A stretch of DNA of 35,881 nucleotides from Chroococcus sp. CMT-3BRIN-NPC107 (GCA_019359635.1 JAHHGY010000036.1:1-35881); one strand, 5' to 3'; shown: positions 17,249 through 27,346, numbered from the stretch's first letter. Program-made: numbers and translations. The notes: a model not told the origin generated them from the sequence alone.

Positions 17249-18225
17249 AAATGTTGAAAGCTACGCTCAAAAGTAAGTAATTGGTCGGGATTTTGGTTTG
17301 ACTTGTCGTGTAACACTACATTTTGATTAGCTGTAATTGTGCCAATAATCGCCGAGTGGGGGAGTTTTTGAATTATTTTTTGAGCTTGAACTAACGGCAT
17401 ACATAGCACTAATTCAAAGTCTTCACCGCCGTATAAAGCGTAATCTAAAGCTTGCTGTGGGGTCAACCAATGAGAAAAAACGCTAGGAACAGGGATATTT
17501 TGACGTTCAATTATTGCGCCTACATTACTTGCTCGACATAGCTGCAATACCGCATCTGCTAACCCGTCGCTGCTATCCATCCCGGCAATTGGTGGCGTAA
17601 TTTGTTTAAGTAAAGGCAATACATCTAGTCGTGGTTGGGGGCGTTGGTGGGCGGTAATTAAAGAAGTGCGATCGCTCTGCGGCAAATTTTGCCCTAATTC
17701 TGGATGCAGCAATAATTCTAATCCCGCACGAGAAGCGCCATGTACCCCCGTGACAACGATCGCATCTCCAATAGTTGCACCCTGACGGCGAATAGTATAA
17801 CGAGGTTCTACTTGCCCAAAAGCTGTAATTGCAATGGTAATTACTGAAGATCGACAAATATCGCCGCCGAGAATTGCTGTGTTGTGAGCTTGCAAACATT
17901 GATTCATGCCTCTATACAGCCTTTCTACCCAACTAACCGCCACTTCTCCCCCCAGCGCCAAACCGACGGTAATACCTAAAGGAGTTGCGCCCATCGCTGC
18001 CAAATCGGATAAATTAACTGCCACTGCACGCCATCCAGCATCTTCCGGGGAAGTAGTGCGTAAGCTAAAATGGACTTTATCTACCAGTACATCGGTCGTT
18101 ACAACTAGATCGTGTCCTGGTAACGTGGAAATTACCGCACCATCATCGCCAATAATTTCAACGGGACAAAAACGTTGCAACTTTGCTAAAAGCCCTTTTT
18201 CGCCAATATCTCGAACTAATTGCAA
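17245..18225 (-). CDS. thiL: Thiamine-monophosphate kinase
   Basis: Phosphorylates thiamine phosphate to the active cofactor thiamine diphosphate with ATP. DIGEKGLLAKL at the start, IGDDGAVI, VTTDVLVDKVHFSL (metal-binding Asp), VNLSDLAAMGATPLG, the GGDICRSS motif, and GMDSSDGLADAV and YGGEDFELV near the C-terminus are family motifs. It is 326 residues from a TTG at 18225; an upstream in-frame ATT ATT precedes this, and no ATG is in frame. It is 10 bases after the 72-residue acidic gene, so the two share a transcript. No TPP riboswitch was recognised upstream. Confidence 0.94.
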   Translation of the reverse strand: MQLVRDIGEKGLLAKLQRFCPVEIIGDDGAVISTLPGHDLVVTTDVLVDKVHFSLRTTSPEDAGWRAVAVNLSDLAAMGATPLGITVGLALGGEVAVSWVERLYRGMNQCLQAHNTAILGGDICRSSVITIAITAFGQVEPRYTIRRQGATIGDAIVVTGVHGASRAGLELLLHPELGQNLPQSDRTSLITAHQRPQPRLDVLPLLKQITPPIAGMDSSDGLADAVLQLCRASNVGAIIERQNIPVPSVFSHWLTPQQALDYALYGGEDFELVLCMPLVQAQKIIQKLPHSAIIGTITANQNVVLHDKSNQNPDQLLTFERSFQHF

Positions 18226-18235
18226 AATAATCTGC

Positions 18236-18454
18236 TCATTCGTCGCGCTTTAAGTCGTCTCTTAGATTGCCTGGTTCGTCGTACATTTGCGGTGCTACTG
18301 CCGAATTGCTGGCGCGTTCTTCGGGGCTTAACTCCATCATCGCATCTTCAATAGCTGGTGGGTGCTTAATGCGATCGCGTACTTCCGCACTCAGTTCGAC
18401 TTCTTCGTTTTCTGTACTTTTTTCAGCTTGGCTAGGAGTTGTTTCGCTATTCAT
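18236..18454 (-). CDS. Small acidic hypothetical protein
   Basis: 72 residues, highly charged (many Glu, Asp, Arg), with no hydrophobic segment. It contains VELSAEVRDRIKHPPAIEDA and the block AVAPQMYDEPGNLRDD. The latter resembles AVEPEMYYEEPGDRQ in the acidic protein at 8201-8581. ATG at 18454; its stop lies 10 bases before thiL. I do not recognise a function. Its conserved-looking motif and operon position support it being real. Confidence 0.7.
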   Translation of the reverse strand: MNSETTPSQAEKSTENEEVELSAEVRDRIKHPPAIEDAMMELSPEERASNSAVAPQMYDEPGNLRDDLKRDE

Positions 18455-18670
18455 GAGTAATTTTTAAGTTGACTCTTTAGCTTAAGTTTTTCTGCCTTCA
18501 CTAGCCCACTATCTGAAGACAGAAAAGGAGCCTATTTTAAAGCCACGATCGCCCCAAAATGTGTTAGAATTGTAGCAGAAATTGACATAAATATAGCAGC
18601 TATTTGGAACAATTTGGCGCTTTATTGAGTTTGTCTGTTAAAATCTCAGGTTTTTGGAGCTTTTTGAGCT

Positions 18671-21274
18671 ATGACGATCTCTCAGGAGAGGATTATCCCC
18701 ACCGATTTGCGTAATGAAATGTCCCGGTCTTACCTAGAATACGCCATGAGCGTAATCGTAGGTCGGGCGCTTCCAGATGCCAGGGATGGTCTAAAACCTG
18801 TGCATCGCCGCATTCTCTACGCCATGCACGAACTAGGACTAACCGCCGAGCGTCCTTTTCGTAAATGCGCCCGTGTAGTGGGGGAAGTGCTGGGTAAGTA
18901 TCACCCGCACGGAGATACAGCAGTCTATGATGCCTTGGTACGGATGGCTCAAGACTTTTCCATGCGATCGCCCCTCATCAACGGACATGGTAATTTTGGC
19001 TCGATAGACAACGATCCCCCGGCAGCGATGCGATACACCGAATGTCGCTTGCAATCATTAACAGGGGACTCGCTGTTGCGGGATATAGAAGCAGAAACAG
19101 TAGATTTTACCGACAACTTCGACGGTTCGCAGCAAGAACCCACTGTATTACCCGCACGGATTCCGCAATTATTGCTTAATGGTTCTTCGGGAATTGCTGT
19201 GGGGATGGCAACAAATATTCCTCCTCACAACTTAGGGGAATTAATTGAAGGTTTAATTGCCTTAATTCGCAATCCAGAAATTACCGATCTGGAATTGATG
19301 CAATATATCCCAGGCCCCGACTTTCCCACCGGAGGACAAATTCTCGGAACTGCGGCTATTAAAGAAGCTTATACTACTGGGCGCGGTTCAATTTGTATGC
19401 GTGGGGTAGCAGCAATTGAAACCCTCGAACAAAGAGGTCGTCCCGACAAAGAAGCGATTATTATTACCGAATTGCCTTACCAAACAAATAAGGCAGCGCT
19501 AATTGAGAAAATCGCCGAAATGGTGAACGAAAAGCGTCTAGAAGGGATTTCAGATATTCGGGACGAAAGCGATCGCGATGGAATGCGAATAGTTATAGAA
19601 CTCAAACGCGATGCCTATCCCCGCGTAGTGCTAAACAACCTGTATAAGCAAACACCTTTGCAGGCAAACTTTGGCGCAAATATGTTAGCGCTGGTCAACA
19701 ATGACCCGCAACTGCTGACAATTAAAAGGTTTTTAGAAGTATTTTTAGATTTTCGGATTATTTCAATTACTCGCCGCACTCAGTACGAATTGCGGAAAGC
19801 TGAGGAACGCGATCACCTATTGCAAGGCTTACTAATTGCTCTAGCTAATTTAGATGCAATTATTGTCACCATTCGTCAAGCCGCCGATTCTCCTACAGCT
19901 AAAGTTGAGTTAATTGAGTTTTATTCTCTTAGCGAACAACAAGCCGATGCAATTTTGCAAATGCAGTTGCGCCGCTTGACAGCTTTGGAAGCTGACAAAA
20001 TCCGCCACGAACACGATGATTTGCAAACGCAAATTACCGATTTGCAAGATATATTGGCAAGACGCGAACGGATTTTAGAAATTGTCGAAACTGAAGTTGA
20101 GCAAATCAAAGTCGCTCACTCTACCCCCCGACGCACAGTAATTGAGCCAGATTTAGGGGAACTGGGAGACATTGACTTAATTGCCAATGAAAAAGCTTTA
20201 ATTTTGCTAACCGAGCAAGGTTATATTAAGCGGATGCCTGTCAGTACCTTTGAGGCGCAAAGTAGAGCAACTCGCGGTAAAGCCGGAGCAAAAATCAAAG
20301 AAGATGACGGCATTGAGCATTTTTTAACTTGTTGCGATCATGACAGCGTACTATTTTTTAGCGATCGCGGTGTAGTTTATTCTCTCAAGGCTTACCAAAT
20401 CCCCGCCGCCTCCCGCACTAGCCGAGGTGCGCCCATTGTGCAGATGTTGCCCATTCCTAGAAATGAAAAAATTACTTCCATCGTCCCAGTAAGCGAATTT
20501 ACTAGCGATGAATATTTAGTAATGTTGACGCGCAGTGGATACATTAAAAAAACTGAATTAACAGCTTTTAGTAACATTCGGGCAAATGGATTAATTGCGA
20601 TTTCCTTAGAAGATGGCGATCAATTACGGTGGGTACGACGAGCGAGAAATGAAGACAGTATCATTATCGGTTCGCGCTCTGGGATGGCAATTCACTTTAG
20701 AACCAATAAAGAACAATTGCGTCCTTTAGGTAGAGCAACTCGCGGCGTAAGAGCGATGAAGTTAAAAGCTGGCGACGAGCTAATTGGGATGGATATATTG
20801 CCTAGTGCAGTTCTTGCTACCTTACCCATTTTAGATAACGAAGCTGAAGAAGTCGAAATCGAAGAAGTAGAAGTTACGGAAACTGAAGTAGAAATTACTG
20901 AAGGTGAAGAAGTAACGCTTACTGAGGGATCGGGCCCTTGGGTACTAATCATTACTATGGGCGGCTATGGTAAGCGCGTACCTGTAGCACAGTTTAAGCT
21001 CTACAACCGAGCAACTAAGGGGAAAATTGCCACCAAATTTAAACCCCGCAAACAGCAAGATAAACTCGCCGCTCTCTGCATTGTCAACACTAATGATGAG
21101 TTGATGATGGTAACAAGTCGCGGGATTATTATCCGTCAAACCGTTAACGCCATTCCTACGCAGTCTAGAACCGCTACCGGGGTAAGAGTGCAGAGATTGG
21201 ATGAAGACGATGCGATCGCAGATGTTGCTCTAGTACCGCCGAATGTCATTGATGATGAAGTTGAGGCAGAATAA
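18671..21274 (+). CDS. gyrA: DNA gyrase subunit A
   Basis: Type IIA topoisomerase subunit that breaks and rejoins DNA to introduce negative supercoils. [20 protein letters not shown] opens the winged-helix domain; the active tyrosine is Tyr122 in [11 protein letters not shown]. The quinolone region reads [15 protein letters not shown], with Thr at the E. coli Ser83 position. The C-terminal beta-pinwheel begins about residue 500. The GyrA box QRRGGKG is degenerate, [10 protein letters not shown]. Near residues 722-756 is a Glu/Val/Thr-rich insert ([18 protein letters not shown]). The length of 867 is normal. The ATG at 18671 is followed by the expected N-terminus. A ParC-like reading is possible because of the weak box, but GyrA is favoured. 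lnt overlaps its 3' end by 32 bases. Confidence 0.93.
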   Translation: MTISQERIIPTDLRNEMSRSYLEYAMSVIVGRALPDARDGLKPVHRRILYAMHELGLTAERPFRKCARVVGEVLGKYHPHGDTAVYDALVRMAQDFSMRSPLINGHGNFGSIDNDPPAAMRYTECRLQSLTGDSLLRDIEAETVDFTDNFDGSQQEPTVLPARIPQLLLNGSSGIAVGMATNIPPHNLGELIEGLIALIRNPEITDLELMQYIPGPDFPTGGQILGTAAIKEAYTTGRGSICMRGVAAIETLEQRGRPDKEAIIITELPYQTNKAALIEKIAEMVNEKRLEGISDIRDESDRDGMRIVIELKRDAYPRVVLNNLYKQTPLQANFGANMLALVNNDPQLLTIKRFLEVFLDFRIISITRRTQYELRKAEERDHLLQGLLIALANLDAIIVTIRQAADSPTAKVELIEFYSLSEQQADAILQMQLRRLTALEADKIRHEHDDLQTQITDLQDILARRERILEIVETEVEQIKVAHSTPRRTVIEPDLGELGDIDLIANEKALILLTEQGYIKRMPVSTFEAQSRATRGKAGAKIKEDDGIEHFLTCCDHDSVLFFSDRGVVYSLKAYQIPAASRTSRGAPIVQMLPIPRNEKITSIVPVSEFTSDEYLVMLTRSGYIKKTELTAFSNIRANGLIAISLEDGDQLRWVRRARNEDSIIIGSRSGMAIHFRTNKEQLRPLGRATRGVRAMKLKAGDELIGMDILPSAVLATLPILDNEAEEVEIEEVEVTETEVEITEGEEVTLTEGSGPWVLIITMGGYGKRVPVAQFKLYNRATKGKIATKFKPRKQQDKLAALCIVNTNDELMMVTSRGIIIRQTVNAIPTQSRTATGVRVQRLDEDDAIADVALVPPNVIDDEVEAE

Positions 21275-22781
21275 GCAAATAAAAGCGGGAGGTTTGCTCC
21301 CGCTATTTATTGCTCTAGTTGCTGGGGTGACAATGGGTTTAACCGTTGCACCCGTTGGCGCGTGGTTTTTAGCTTGGATTGCTTTAGCACCGCTATGGAT
21401 TTTAATTATTGCAGGTAATAATACTTTCTTTTGTGCTTTGCTGTGGGGAATTGGCTATCACGGTATAGCAATAGGATGGATTACAGGTATTCACCCGATG
21501 ACATGGATGGGGGTGGCTTGGCTTCCTAGTTTAGCGATCGCAGCTTTTTGTTGGATATTCCTCACACTATGGGGAGCAGTTTTAGTTGCGATTTGGGCAA
21601 CTTGTATGACTTTTTTGGGGAAAAATTTAACTTTTCCCCTCCGCGTTTTAGTCGGTACAACCCTATGGTGTGGTTTAGAAAGCCTTTGGAGTCGAGGCGC
21701 GTTGTGGTGGACTACGTTAGCCTATACCCAAAGCCCCCACAACATCGCAATTTTACATTTAGGTCAAATATCGGGTACTACTGCAATTACCGCCGCTCTA
21801 GTTGCATTTAACTTGTTAATTGCCGAAGCTTGGCTTCACCGGAGTAGAAGTTACTTAAGTTATGCGGCTTCTTTACTAATCGGCTTGCATTTAGTGGGAT
21901 GGGGATTAGCCAGCCAGCGACTAATTCAACCGCCAGAAACTGGATTAAAAGTTGGGATTATTCAAGGTAATATTCCTAACGAAATTAAGCTTTATGCAGG
22001 TGGTTTACGTCGCGCGCTTGAAGGTTATACGACAGGCTATAAAACTCTTGCTGACCAAGGAGTTGAGGCAGTTTTAACTCCTGAAGGAGCCTTACCTTTG
22101 TTTTGGCGGGATATACTGGGTAGTTCTTTCTATAAAGCAGTGCAAGAAAAAAGCGTTGTTGCTTGGTTGGGAGCCTTTGGAGAGCAAGGGAGCAGCTATA
22201 CAAATAGTTTATTTACGCTTACAGGTACAGGGGAAGTTTACAGCCGTTATAACAAAGTAAAATTAGTACCTTTGGGCGAATATATTCCCTTTGCAGAAGT
22301 TTTAGGAACATTAATCGATCGCCTTTCTCCCTTAGAAGCCCATCAAGTTGCAGGCGCAGACAACCAAGTATTTGATACACCCTTTGGACGAGCGATCGCA
22401 AGTATTTGTTATGAATCAGCTTTTTCTGAGCATTTGCGCCGCCAAACAGCACTGGGTGGTCAATTTATTCTCAGTGCTGCCAATAACGCCCACTATAGCC
22501 CCGCAATGCCCGTTCAACACCACGCTCAAGACGTAATGCGGGCAATTGAAAGCGATCGCTGGGCAGTACGAGCAACAAATACTGGTTATTCTGGAATTGT
22601 CAATCCTCACGGCAAAACGGAGTGGATATCTAAGCTCAATACTTACCAATTACACGCTGCAACTATTTATCGCCGAGAAACCAAAACATTGTACGTGCGT
22701 TGGGGGGATTGGTTAATGTTGTTACTATTAACGCTGAGCTTGATAGGTTTGGGGATAACCTTAAGAAGTCGCAGCCATTAA
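21243..22781 (+). CDS. lnt: Apolipoprotein N-acyltransferase
   Basis: Adds the third acyl chain to lipoproteins in the inner membrane. The N-terminal half has six to seven hydrophobic segments starting [18 protein letters not shown]. The nitrilase-like half holds the triad: Glu in [10 protein letters not shown], Lys in [14 protein letters not shown], and Cys in [12 protein letters not shown] final membrane helix follows ([17 protein letters not shown]). It is 512 residues. Several starts are possible: ATG 21243, 21252, 21255 or TTG 21261. All lie inside gyrA, so translation is coupled. A hairpin at 21284-21304 falls in its first codons. Confidence 0.93.
   Translation: MSLMMKLRQNKQIKAGGLLPLFIALVAGVTMGLTVAPVGAWFLAWIALAPLWILIIAGNNTFFCALLWGIGYHGIAIGWITGIHPMTWMGVAWLPSLAIAAFCWIFLTLWGAVLVAIWATCMTFLGKNLTFPLRVLVGTTLWCGLESLWSRGALWWTTLAYTQSPHNIAILHLGQISGTTAITAALVAFNLLIAEAWLHRSRSYLSYAASLLIGLHLVGWGLASQRLIQPPETGLKVGIIQGNIPNEIKLYAGGLRRALEGYTTGYKTLADQGVEAVLTPEGALPLFWRDILGSSFYKAVQEKSVVAWLGAFGEQGSSYTNSLFTLTGTGEVYSRYNKVKLVPLGEYIPFAEVLGTLIDRLSPLEAHQVAGADNQVFDTPFGRAIASICYESAFSEHLRRQTALGGQFILSAANNAHYSPAMPVQHHAQDVMRAIESDRWAVRATNTGYSGIVNPHGKTEWISKLNTYQLHAATIYRRETKTLYVRWGDWLMLLLLTLSLIGLGITLRSRSH
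21284..21304 (+). other. GC-rich hairpin just after the gyrA stop
   Basis: AGCGGGAG and CTCCCGCT form an 8-bp stem with a five-base loop, 10 bases after the gyrA stop and inside the first codons of lnt. ATTTATT follows, which is not a solid T-run, so it may slow or stabilise the mRNA end rather than terminate. Confidence 0.6.
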
Positions 22782-22841
22782 CTACGGCGTGTTTAGAATT
22801 ATTTATATCACTAAACTTAAAAAATCAAGGCATTCTCAGCT

Positions 22842-23465
22842 ATGATTCAGACCATATCTAAACAAGTGACCTTTGACGAATTTATTGATTGGTATCCAGA
22901 AAAGTCAGAGAACCGCTACGAATTGCACGATCGCACCATTGTCGAAATGCCTAAACCGACTGGGAAACATTCAGAAATAGCAGGCTTTCTTGCCGCAGAA
23001 CTTAACTTTGCAATTAGACAACAAAAACTTTCTTACTTTATACCCAAAGAGTGCGTAATTAAATCTGATAGCGATCGCTCTGGCTACGAACCCGATTTGA
23101 TCATTTTAGATAGACAAACTATTACCAGCGATCCTAGATGGGAAAGAGAATCAATCATTACTCAAGGCACTTCTGTTAAATTAGTTATTGAAGTTGTCAG
23201 CACTAATTGGCGTACAGACTACGGACACAAGCTTGTAGATTACGAAACTTTAGGTATTCCTGAATACTGGATTGTAGACTACTTAGGTTTGGGCGGTAAA
23301 CGGTATATAGGCAACCCCAAACAGCCAACAATTTCAGTTTATAGTTTAGTTGAGGACGAGTATCAAGTTAGTCAATTTCGAGGTAGCGAAGTCATCGAGT
23401 CACCGACTTTAAAAGACTTAAATCTGACCACCGCGCAAGTTTTTACCGCCGGAATGCTTACTTAA
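22842..23465 (+). CDS. Uma2/DUF820 family nuclease-like protein
   Basis: 207 residues of the cyanobacterium-rich Uma2 (DUF820) family, with a PD-(D/E)xK nuclease-like core. TFDEFIDWYPEKSENRYELHD opens it; GYEPDLIILD gives the catalytic Asp, VKLVIEVVSTNWRTDYGHK the Glu and Lys region, and LGIPEYWIVDY ends the core. These proteins are abundant in cyanobacteria and their function is unclear; mobile-element or defence links are unproven. The ATG at 22842 has AAGG upstream at a loose distance. Its stop overlaps that of the convergent hydrolase. Confidence 0.9.
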   Translation: MIQTISKQVTFDEFIDWYPEKSENRYELHDRTIVEMPKPTGKHSEIAGFLAAELNFAIRQQKLSYFIPKECVIKSDSDRSGYEPDLIILDRQTITSDPRWERESIITQGTSVKLVIEVVSTNWRTDYGHKLVDYETLGIPEYWIVDYLGLGGKRYIGNPKQPTISVYSLVEDEYQVSQFRGSEVIESPTLKDLNLTTAQVFTAGMLT

Positions 23466-24334
23466 AAATTGAGCAACTGATTTGCTACAACTTGCGCTCG
23501 CTCTAAATGGGGAACATGACCGCAATCAAGCCAGATTAACTGAGAATGTGTGATCGCTTTATTAAACTTCTCTGCGTCTATTTTAGGCAATGTTTCATCT
23601 AATTCTCCCCATAAAATTAATGTCTGCGTGTTGATTTGGGCAATTTTTTCTACTAAGTCACTATAACCGCCACTTTTAGTAAAACTCATCATTGCTGCTT
23701 GCCAATTAGACATTTCTAAGTGCAATACCGCACATCTAATCGCTTCAATTTCCCCAGGCTTTAGATTACCAAACTTACTACCCAAAAATAATGCTTGGAG
23801 TTTGCGCTGTCGCCAATACTCAATTGCTAAGTAATCTAGCGGCGGAAATAACAATTTACCTAAAGGAAAATCCCCACTAAAACCGACACTATTTATTAAT
23901 ACCAGCTTCTCAACAGCATGGGGATAAGTAATAGTAAAATCTATAGCCGTTGCACCTCCCATAGAAGTACCAACTAGCATTACGGGGCGGTTAATTAGGG
24001 TTTTCCAAAAGGAATATAGATGAGTTTTGATGGTACTGGGATTGTAATCAATTTCTAGTAGCCTTTCTGTGAATCCGAACCCTAATAAATCGACCGCCCA
24101 CGTTTGGTTGTAGGCAGCAAGTAGAGGGAAAAGGGCGCGAAACTCTAATACAGAACTATCAAAACCATGTAGTAGGAGTATCGGCGTTCCTGTACCTTGG
24201 CAAACGTAAGCAGTTGCTATCGCATTTTTGCTTAGAGGAGTCCTAATTTGCTCTCGCTTGATACTTTTTGTTAAAGCTATGGAGGTGTTTTCTTGCAGTA
24301 AATTAACTGCGTAAGGCAAAAAACTAGGAAACAT
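23462..24334 (-). CDS. Alpha/beta hydrolase
   Basis: A 290-residue alpha/beta hydrolase fold protein. The oxyanion region LLLHGFDSSVLEF, the nucleophile elbow VGTSMGGATA (Ser), the acid in WGELDETLPK and the His in DCGHVPHLERAQ form the triad. A membrane or signal segment was not recognised. Substrate cannot be told from the sequence. It resembles small-molecule esterases or the haloalkane/epoxide type only in the general fold. It follows the GST gene by 45 bases in the same direction. It converges with the Uma2 gene with a 4-base stop overlap. Confidence 0.9.
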   Translation of the reverse strand: MFPSFLPYAVNLLQENTSIALTKSIKREQIRTPLSKNAIATAYVCQGTGTPILLLHGFDSSVLEFRALFPLLAAYNQTWAVDLLGFGFTERLLEIDYNPSTIKTHLYSFWKTLINRPVMLVGTSMGGATAIDFTITYPHAVEKLVLINSVGFSGDFPLGKLLFPPLDYLAIEYWRQRKLQALFLGSKFGNLKPGEIEAIRCAVLHLEMSNWQAAMMSFTKSGGYSDLVEKIAQINTQTLILWGELDETLPKIDAEKFNKAITHSQLIWLDCGHVPHLERAQVVANQLLNF

Positions 24335-24379
24335 ATTTTATTAATAATCGTAATGTTGTTTCTCTAGTTTCTTGGAATA

Positions 24380-25081
24380 CTACGCGCCGCCAATTGTATT
24401 TGCGGACTGGTTGAATAATAATTGTCGTGACTTTTCAATATCAAGGGCTTGCTCCTTAAACGCTTCTGCTCTTTCGTAAGCGCGAATAGTTGCTGGACGC
24501 GCCTTAATTGCTTCAAACCAGCGCTTGAGGTGAGGGAAATTATCTAAATTTTGACCCTGCATCTCGTAGCCCGCAATCCAAGGATAAGATGCAATATCTG
24601 CAATAGAATAAGTGCCAGCAACAAATTCTTTTGCCTCTAACTGCTTATTTAGCACGGCATGCAAGCGTCCTGTTTCATTAACGTAGCGATCGATCGCATA
24701 GGGGATTTTTTCTGGTGCATAACGGTTGAAATGATGATTTTGCCCAGCCATAGGTCCTAAGCCGCCCATTTGCCAGAATAACCATTCTAAAGCTGCTACG
24801 CGATCGCGCACATCTATAGGAATTAGTTTGCCAATTTTCTCAGCTAAATACAGTAAGATTGCTCCCGATTCAAATACCGAAATAGGTTCGCCGCCATCTG
24901 CGGGTTCGCGGTCAACAATTGCCGGAATCCGATTATTAGGCGCGATTTTTAGAAATTCTGGCTTAAATTGATCGCCCGATCCGATATTGATAGGAATGAT
25001 GTTGTAAGGTAATTCCACTTCCTCTAGAAACATCGTGATTTTGTGACCGTTTGGTGTTGTCCAGTAGTAGAGATCGATCAT
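24380..25081 (-). CDS. Nu-class glutathione S-transferase, YfcG-like
   Basis: MIDLYYWTTPNGHKITMFLEE is close to E. coli YfcG and to YghU, the Nu-class GSTs with disulfide-bond reductase activity. The TPNGHK motif provides the Thr/Asn pair that binds two glutathione molecules. The C-terminal domain has the Nu signature LEWLFWQMGGLGPMAGQNHHF and APEKIPYAIDRY, plus SIADIASYPW. At 233 residues its length is typical. It is the distal gene of a row with the frameshifted SDR (48 bases upstream) and another GST. It is cytosolic and probably uses glutathione for disulfide reduction. The subclass call is strong; substrate is inferred. Confidence 0.92.
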   Translation of the reverse strand: MIDLYYWTTPNGHKITMFLEEVELPYNIIPINIGSGDQFKPEFLKIAPNNRIPAIVDREPADGGEPISVFESGAILLYLAEKIGKLIPIDVRDRVAALEWLFWQMGGLGPMAGQNHHFNRYAPEKIPYAIDRYVNETGRLHAVLNKQLEAKEFVAGTYSIADIASYPWIAGYEMQGQNLDNFPHLKRWFEAIKARPATIRAYERAEAFKEQALDIEKSRQLLFNQSANTIGGA

Positions 25082-25129
25082 GGGTTATTTTCCTTAAATT
25101 GTCTTACTTCCAATACATCGCGCATCTGC

Positions 25130-25806
25130 TTAAAAACGTTCTACCCAAGGACGTAGTTCAACTTCCCACGTCCAAGCGCTCCGGGGTTGGCGGAGAATAT
25201 TGAGATAGGTTTGAGCGATCGCATTGGGGTCGAGCATACTATCAGCAGAATTATCTGTTGCTGGAGGTGCGATCGCGCCATCGATGACAAAATGAGCAAC
25301 ATGGATATTTTGCGGCGCTAGTTCGCGGGCGATACTTTGCGCCAAACCGCGCAGGGCAAATTTTCCCATCGCCAAAGGAGCAGACTTAGCATAGCCCTTG
25401 ACGCTGGCTGAAGCGCCAGTAAATAAAATCGCGCCACTACCTTGCTTTGACATCTGTTTTGCTGCCTCCTGGGCGACCAAAAAGCCACCGAAAGCAGTTA
25501 TTTCTATAGCTTTGGCAACATCTTTTGGATTCAAGTCTATAAAAGGGCATTTATCCGCCAACTGGGGTTATAAACTACAACGTTTGGCGACTCCAATTGA
25601 CTTTCGACATCGATAAATAACTGCTTTACATCCTCTATTTTCGAGGCATCGCAGGCAAAACTGACAGCGCCAATTTCCTTACACAACTGACTGAGTTTAT
25701 CAGTCTGACGAGCCACTAAAGCAACGTTCATGCCTTCAGATGCAAATAAACGGGCTAAAGAGGCGCTTAATCCATTACCTGCACCGACAATTAGAGCGGT
25801 TGTCAT
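25130..25806 (-). pseudogene. Short-chain dehydrogenase, frameshifted
   Basis: A member of the SDR family in two frames. ATG at 25806 (with GGAGGAAGT before it) gives MTTALIVGAGNGLSASLARLF, the cofactor-binding glycine motif, and reads on to VVVYNPSWR. Near 25545-25555 the frame is lost: as read it becomes INALL and stops. One base further in phase, it resumes with CPFIDLNPKDVAKA and AFGGFLVAQEAAKQM to the end at 25130. A single missing base in ATAAATGC restores the family order PSWR-x-x-C/G-P-F. The catalytic Tyr-Lys region is also weak: KSAPLAMGKF lacks the usual YxxxK Tyr. A sequencing error is possible. It sits between two GSTs (13 bases after the upstream one), so it was part of a GST-SDR-GST operon. 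Confidence 0.85.
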
Positions 25807-25819
25807 ACTTCCTCCAAAT

Positions 25820-26440
25820 TTAGATAAAGGGCGAGGGAGCGGGTACTGTAACGCCTTTGGCAACGGCGGATCTAGCAGCAATGCGATCGTACCAAGCAGT
25901 AAGATGAGGAAAATGCTCTAAGTTATCAAGCCTTTGGTTTGCCATGTACAACCAGCCAAAATGAGCAATATCAGCAATCGAGTATTGATCGCAAATAAAT
26001 TCCTTCTCTATTAGCCGTTGCTCTAAAATGTTGTAAAGCCTGTCAGTTTCCTTGGTGTAACGAGCGATCGCGTAAGGAATTTTCTCCGGCGCAACAAAAG
26101 CAAAGTGCATTCTTTGCCCTAACATTGGACCAATTGAAGCTGCTTGAAAAAATAGCCACTGAATAACTTCCCGGCGCTGTTTGCCCGATGGGGGAATCAA
26201 TTGCCCTGCTTTGTCTGCCAAATAGAGCAAAATCGCGCAAGATTCAAAAATAGCTTCGTCAGTTTCGCGATCGACAATAACTGGAATCTTGGCATTGGGG
26301 TTCAGTTGTAAGAATTCTTCCTTGTGCTGTTCGCCTTCCCAAATGTTGACTACCTTAACTGTGTAAGGCATTTCTAATTCTTCCAAACAAATCGAGGCTT
26401 TATAGCCGCAGGGAGCTTGATATGTGTACAAGTCAATCAT
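25820..26440 (-). CDS. Glutathione S-transferase family protein
   Basis: A paralogue of the gene at 24380-25081: both begin MIDLYxxxxPxGxKxxxxLEE and share APEKIPYAIxRYxxETxRL. Here the motif that in Nu-class members reads TPNGHK is APCGYK, so the glutathione-site Asn is a Cys, as in omega/beta-like thiol transferases. Length is 206. A TTG at 26452 extends the frame by four residues, but the ATG at 26440 (MIDLYTYQAPCGYK) follows GGAG at the proper spacing and matches the paralogue, so it is used. It leads the GST-SDR-GST row. The Cys substitution suggests a monothiol or disulfide-exchange role; this is inference. Confidence 0.9.
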   Translation of the reverse strand: MIDLYTYQAPCGYKASICLEELEMPYTVKVVNIWEGEQHKEEFLQLNPNAKIPVIVDRETDEAIFESCAILLYLADKAGQLIPPSGKQRREVIQWLFFQAASIGPMLGQRMHFAFVAPEKIPYAIARYTKETDRLYNILEQRLIEKEFICDQYSIADIAHFGWLYMANQRLDNLEHFPHLTAWYDRIAARSAVAKGVTVPAPSPFI

Positions 26441-26590
26441 TTCAGTCTCCAAGTTTTAGATTCAAGAGGTGCAGGGTACTAGATGACTTAACTTGCTTTA
26501 CCTAAGAAGTGGCATTGGTTAAATAGCCAGAGTGTCAGTAGCACCACCACAACGCGATCGCGCATTGGCTCGGTATAAGTTGTTTAGTCT

Positions 26591-27346
26591 CTAGAGATGA
26601 GCGCCCCCAGAAGCCTCAATTCGCTGCCCTGTAACCCATCGGCTGTCATTAGAAGCCAAAAATGAAGCCACGTCTGCAATATCATCAGGCATCCCAATTC
26701 GCTTGATAGCAGAAGTTGCCAGCGTTTGTGCTTTTCCTTCTTCTGAACGTAACCAACCAGCGTTAAGATCGGTGTCAATTGCTCCAGGAGCAAGAGTATT
26801 CGCTGTGATCCCTCGCGCGCCAAGTGATGTTGCTAAATACTGTGTCAAAACATCAATTGAACCTTTGGAAGCAGCATAGACAGCGTAAAGTGGATAAGAA
26901 AATCGCGTTAGTCCAGTTCCTAAATTTATGATGCGTCCATTGTCATTAATTCGCGATAGTGCCATTTGTGTTGTAAAAAATAAGCCCTTCACGTTCAAAT
27001 CGAACTGATAATCAAATTCTTCCTCAGTCCATTCCTCCATAGGCTTGCCAATTGCCGTTCCTGCATTGTTTACAAGTACGTCAAACTTTGCCTCTCCAGT
27101 CCTTTGCGTCAGTTCAGCATCTAATGTCTCGTACATTGCCTTAATACTTGCAACTTCAGACATTTCAGCTTGTACAGCAAAAGCCTCTCCACCAATAGAG
27201 CTAATTGCAGCGACTACCTCCTCTGCGGCGGCTTGATTTTTGCCGTAATGCACAGCGATCGCCATCCCATCTTTGGCTAATCGCAATGCGATCGCTTTTC
27301 CCAAACCACGACTTGCTCCAGTTACGAGTGCTACTTTTCGGTTCAT
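26591..27346 (-). CDS. SDR family oxidoreductase
   Basis: 251 residues with the classical SDR pattern: TGASRGLGKAIAL for the dinucleotide, NNAGTAIG, and YAASKGS as the YxxxK catalytic pair. The position 13 residues before that Tyr is Thr rather than Ser (NLGTGL). The ending RWVTGQRIEASGGAHL is the family C-terminus. It is probably an NAD(P)-dependent dehydrogenase or ketoacyl reductase; substrate unknown. It is divergent from an ArsR regulator, with an 88-base spacer that holds an inverted repeat, a common arrangement for local control. Confidence 0.93.
   Translation of the reverse strand: MNRKVALVTGASRGLGKAIALRLAKDGMAIAVHYGKNQAAAEEVVAAISSIGGEAFAVQAEMSEVASIKAMYETLDAELTQRTGEAKFDVLVNNAGTAIGKPMEEWTEEEFDYQFDLNVKGLFFTTQMALSRINDNGRIINLGTGLTRFSYPLYAVYAASKGSIDVLTQYLATSLGARGITANTLAPGAIDTDLNAGWLRSEEGKAQTLATSAIKRIGMPDDIADVASFLASNDSRWVTGQRIEASGGAHL

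Noticed and set aside
17606..17899. A frame on the minus strand inside thiL
   Set aside because: It is a different phase of the thiL coding sequence with Ser/Arg/Tyr-rich junk composition.
18582..18587. TTGACA before gyrA
   Set aside because: No acceptable -10 lies 16-18 bases downstream, so it was not called a promoter.
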